Origin: Streptomyces asiaticus
GTDB taxonomy: Bacteria; Actinomycetota; Actinomycetes; Streptomycetales; Streptomycetaceae
Direction of reading: 5' to 3'
DNA: 64,000 nucleotides
Assembly: GCF_018138715.1 (NCBI RefSeq)
Contig: NZ_JAGSHX010000001.1
Coordinates: forward strand, 1,116,001-1,180,000
Part shown: piece after piece, positions 63,006 through 64,000 of the stretch
Numbering within the stretch: the stretch's first letter is position 1
Layout: the number at the start of each line of letters is the position of its first letter
The notes under the pieces: model-generated
The model's input: the letters and a program-made list of their open reading frames with translations, nothing else
Databases searched by the model: none
What the model was told of the DNA's origin: nothing
Position numbers and translations under genes: made by a program

Positions 63006-63893
63006 CCGCGTAGTCAGGGCGAGATCGCAGTTGTCAACGCTGTGGAAGGGGCGTCGTGCTGGGCCTCGGGCGTGATCCACTCCTCGTTGAGTGCGTAGAC
63101 GCCGCGAGCGATCCTCGGAGGATGCCCTCGTTGACCCAGCGGCCGAGCTCGGCACGCAGTCCTCGCGCATCGTCCAGACCGATCCCCCGGGCGAACTCGC
63201 AGGAACGCCAGGAGAGCGACGGGTTGGTCCGCATCAACTACAGTGTCCGATCGCGTCGGCCCACCGGGGCCCGGCGTAGGTGCTGGTTGGAGTATTCGCG
63301 GGTGCCGGCCGGTGGACAGTGTCCCCGGGCCTCGTCTATTGCCCGTGGGGAAGATCGTTCGGCTGAAGCCCCACGGTGCCTTTCGCCGCGAAGGCGACCG
63401 CCACCGCCGGCAGCCCGCACCCCACAGTCCGGCGCCGGCCAGGTTCCCCCGTCGTGACCGGCACACTCTTCCACGCCTCTCAAGGCCGGGCCACCAACCG
63501 ACTTCCGCTCCAGCAGCCGACGCCTGCCCACACACGGCAACCGCGAGACCGGTGCGGCCATCGAAGCGCCGGACCACGTGACGAAGACGACCGGCAAAGC
63601 GGCAGCGAACACAGTCCTGCGCAAGCACGGCCTGAGCCCTGCCCAAAAACGCCTGACCCAGGAGAACGAACCTGGCCCGACGATGCCCCGTGCCCACGGC
63701 GAAGGCCTCAACCGCCGTTGGAGGCGTTTGAGGCCTCGCCCTCGCTGTGATGGTTCAGGCAGCTCTCACGAGCTGACGGCCATCGTGCTGGCGGTTGTCG
63801 CCCGTGGCCCACCGGCGGTAGGCGTCGGGGCTTCACCCTTGATCGTGGACACCTGGAGACTGGGGCCTGAGGTTCCAGAGGAAGTAGCACCAG
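63006..63893. other. Interval of unrecognised fragments
   Basis: No complete gene. On the minus strand 63090-63210 one frame reads SWRSCEFARGIGLDDARGLRAELGRWVNEGIL and looks coding. On the plus strand 63579-63670 reads AAANTVLRKHGLSPAQKRLTQE. Neither can be assigned. Confidence 0.3.
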
Positions 63894-64000
63894 GTGGGAA
63901 GTAAGTACACGAAGCGGTACACCGAGGAGTTCAGGAGGGACGCGATCGCGCTCGTGGACTCCTCGGATAAGACGGTCACGGCTATCGCCCGGGAACTCGG
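63894..64000 (+). CDS. IS3-family transposase OrfA, start only
   Basis: GTG 63894 opens GSKYTKRYTEEFRRDAIALVDSSDKTVTAIAREL, the OrfA HTH of an IS3 element, continuing past the window edge. Confidence 0.75.
   Translation, partial: MGSKYTKRYTEEFRRDAIALVDSSDKTVTAIAREL

Overview
The window is high-GC actinobacterial DNA, most like Streptomyces or a close relative. The evidence is G/C-ending codons, GTG starts, dense TetR-type regulators, actinobacterial families (Holin-X, DUF3618, DUF4235, RsbW-like ATPase, TerD) and many mobile elements. No replication, ribosomal or other housekeeping gene is visible, so it is an accessory region such as a chromosome arm or large linear plasmid. Remnants or intact copies of ISL3, IS1380, IS5, IS701, IS3, IS630, IS256, IS21 and Tn3 elements and at least two group II introns cover roughly a third of it. 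About twenty genes are broken.

Layout. 1-1.24 kb: the 5' part of a group II intron inserted in an ISL3 transposase. 1.3-6.2 kb: an MFS transporter, GH3 glycosidase and TetR regulator with a palindromic operator, bounded by two copies of a tRNA-Gly 3'-end sequence. 6.2-17.4 kb: regulator-effector pairs (TetR/quinone oxidoreductase, TetR/DHA2 efflux pump, MFS/TetR) and an epoxide-hydrolase-like gene, separated by IS1380, IS5 and IS701 copies. 17.6-25 kb: a cysteine hydrolase between 73-bp inverted repeats, a membrane protein, a decayed lasso-peptide cluster (cyclase, B1-B2, ABC transporter), and a TetR/SDR pair. 25-28.4 kb: broken IS701, IS3 and Tn3 transposases. 28.5-39 kb: membrane and stress-type genes (YihY, PAP2, PRC/DUF2382, Holin-X, DUF3618, DUF4235, RsbW-like ATPase) and a serine recombinase, interrupted by two abutting IS630 elements and a TetR/oxidoreductase cassette. 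39-42 kb: a small broken protein and a large protein with a HEPN-like motif. 42-46 kb: a TerD fragment and an ISL3 nested in an IS256. 46-52 kb: an AraC/hydrolase pair, a MarR/VOC pair and IS scraps. 52-54.4 kb: a complete-looking group II intron inserted into the domain V of another. 54.5-57.7 kb: a broken two-component system and fragments. 57.8-62.2 kb: the peptide operon below. 62.7-64 kb: IS3 scraps.

The most interesting system is the minus-strand operon at 62.2-58.5 kb. A 60-residue precursor with six cysteines in its C-terminal half is followed by a MauE/DoxX-like membrane protein, a TlpA/MauD-like thioredoxin, an ABC exporter without a C39 peptidase, and an S26-type Ser/Lys signal peptidase. 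The last four genes overlap by four bases each. I infer a dedicated route for oxidative folding, export and leader removal of a disulfide-rich, possibly bacteriocin-like peptide. A HTH gene next door begins with a leader-like segment resembling the precursor leader.

Six TetR-type genes and one MarR-type gene each sit beside the transporter or enzyme they probably control. For most of them a palindromic operator can be read directly. Two TetR paralogues, 22 kb apart, share the same operator sequence.
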